Assembly (NCBI GenBank): GCA_964200185.2
Contig: CAXNAD020000110.1
Coordinates: forward strand, 1 to 29,310
Direction: 5' to 3'
Length of the DNA: 29,310 nt
DNA from: Choristocarpus tenellus KU-1152
Taxonomy: Eukaryota > Phaeophyceae
Below, in pieces: positions 28,791-29,310 of this stretch. A program made the translations under genes and the position numbers. The notes below the pieces were generated by a model, which saw nothing but the letters and a program-made list of their open reading frames with translations, was not told the origin of the DNA and did not search any database. Every line of letters begins with the position of its first letter. Positions within the stretch are counted from its first letter, which is position 1.

Positions 28791-29310
28791 GTCAGTATGG
28801 TCGCGTTTTGATTCAGAAGTGAAATGTAGATCTTATTTGAGTATTAATTTCTATTTTTGCAACTGATATTGCTATTCCACTTTGATTGTCAGGATTTACT
28901 TCACATTCAAATTGTGGTTGCGGAATGTGCTAACAATGCAGAACCTGGGTAGAGGAAAATTGTGCTGTGTAATTCATACAGATAGGTTCCTTGAAATAAC
29001 TCTGGATTACAGCTTGTACGCAGAGGTGTGTTTGAATGGTGGTGTAGGTCCCTCCTGGATTAAGCTGAAACTTTTGCTTCTGCAGAAGAGCTCACAATTT
29101 TGGCTTCAATGTGGTGCTTGAAGATATTTTCTGTATCTATTGTGAGCTGAATGGCTTAATGTATCTTGGGGTGGGTGGCGACCGTTCATTCGGGGTCCAT
29201 TTTCTTTTTCGCGATTTTTTCGGTGAATTTGGTTAGATGCGTTGGATGGATAATTTAAGTACACATCGCCTAGTCAGGGCCCAAATGGACACCCTGGTGT
29301 AGACTCCCCC
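28791..29310. other. 3' end of window, no supported gene
   Basis: After ..tgattgtcag (28892) a short + frame reads DLLHIQIVVAECANNAEPG before a TAG, with gtagag as a possible donor. It is too little to call an exon. The remainder is unremarkable. Confidence 0.4.

Noticed and set aside
1-29310. CRISPR arrays, rRNA genes, bacterial insertion sequences
   Set aside because: No spaced short-repeat array, no rRNA-like tract and no transposase were seen.

Overview
The window is nuclear DNA from an intron-rich eukaryote, most probably a protist or alga. It is dominated by one very large split gene on the + strand, from about 2427 to at least 27946. The evidence is open segments flanked by GT...AG boundaries whose phases chain from one segment to the next, with introns of 0.1-5.8 kb. 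No bacterial gene layout is present. The lineage cannot be fixed from this sequence. From memory, proteins with this architecture occur in brown algae, oomycetes, diatoms and other protists, so a stramenopile-like host is a reasonable guess.

Regions: 1-2426 is 5' flank with a 77-bp exact direct repeat and no gene that I can support. 2427-9089 encodes a signal peptide followed by a right-handed parallel beta-helix made of Pmp-like rungs (F-x-x-N-x-A-x-x-x-GG[A/G/V]). 10033-13362 encodes a cysteine-containing ectodomain: a Cys cluster, a beta-sandwich-like segment, and a C-x-x-C / GVDC / GFWR module. 13363-19145 is one 5.8-kb intron with a GC-richer, stop-interrupted reverse-strand reading frame that looks like a decayed coding insertion. 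19146-27946 encodes the last Cys-rich segment and a polytopic membrane domain with about eight hydrophobic helices, including YPVGVPL and RSYRPGSYNYE-type motifs. 27947-29310 is 3' flank or unresolved 3' exons.

The product would be about 1,500 residues: secreted N-terminus, extracellular beta-helix, Cys-rich linker and multi-helix membrane anchor with charged cytoplasmic loops. This looks like a cell-surface receptor or adhesin, but no ligand or activity can be read from the sequence. Points worth checking are a 23-nt micro-exon that restores a membrane-domain motif, other probable micro-exons, a phase-neutral 132-bp candidate cassette exon, an exon open in two frames, and an unresolved 3' end. 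All exon boundaries are my reading of splice signals, frame and family pattern, without transcript evidence.
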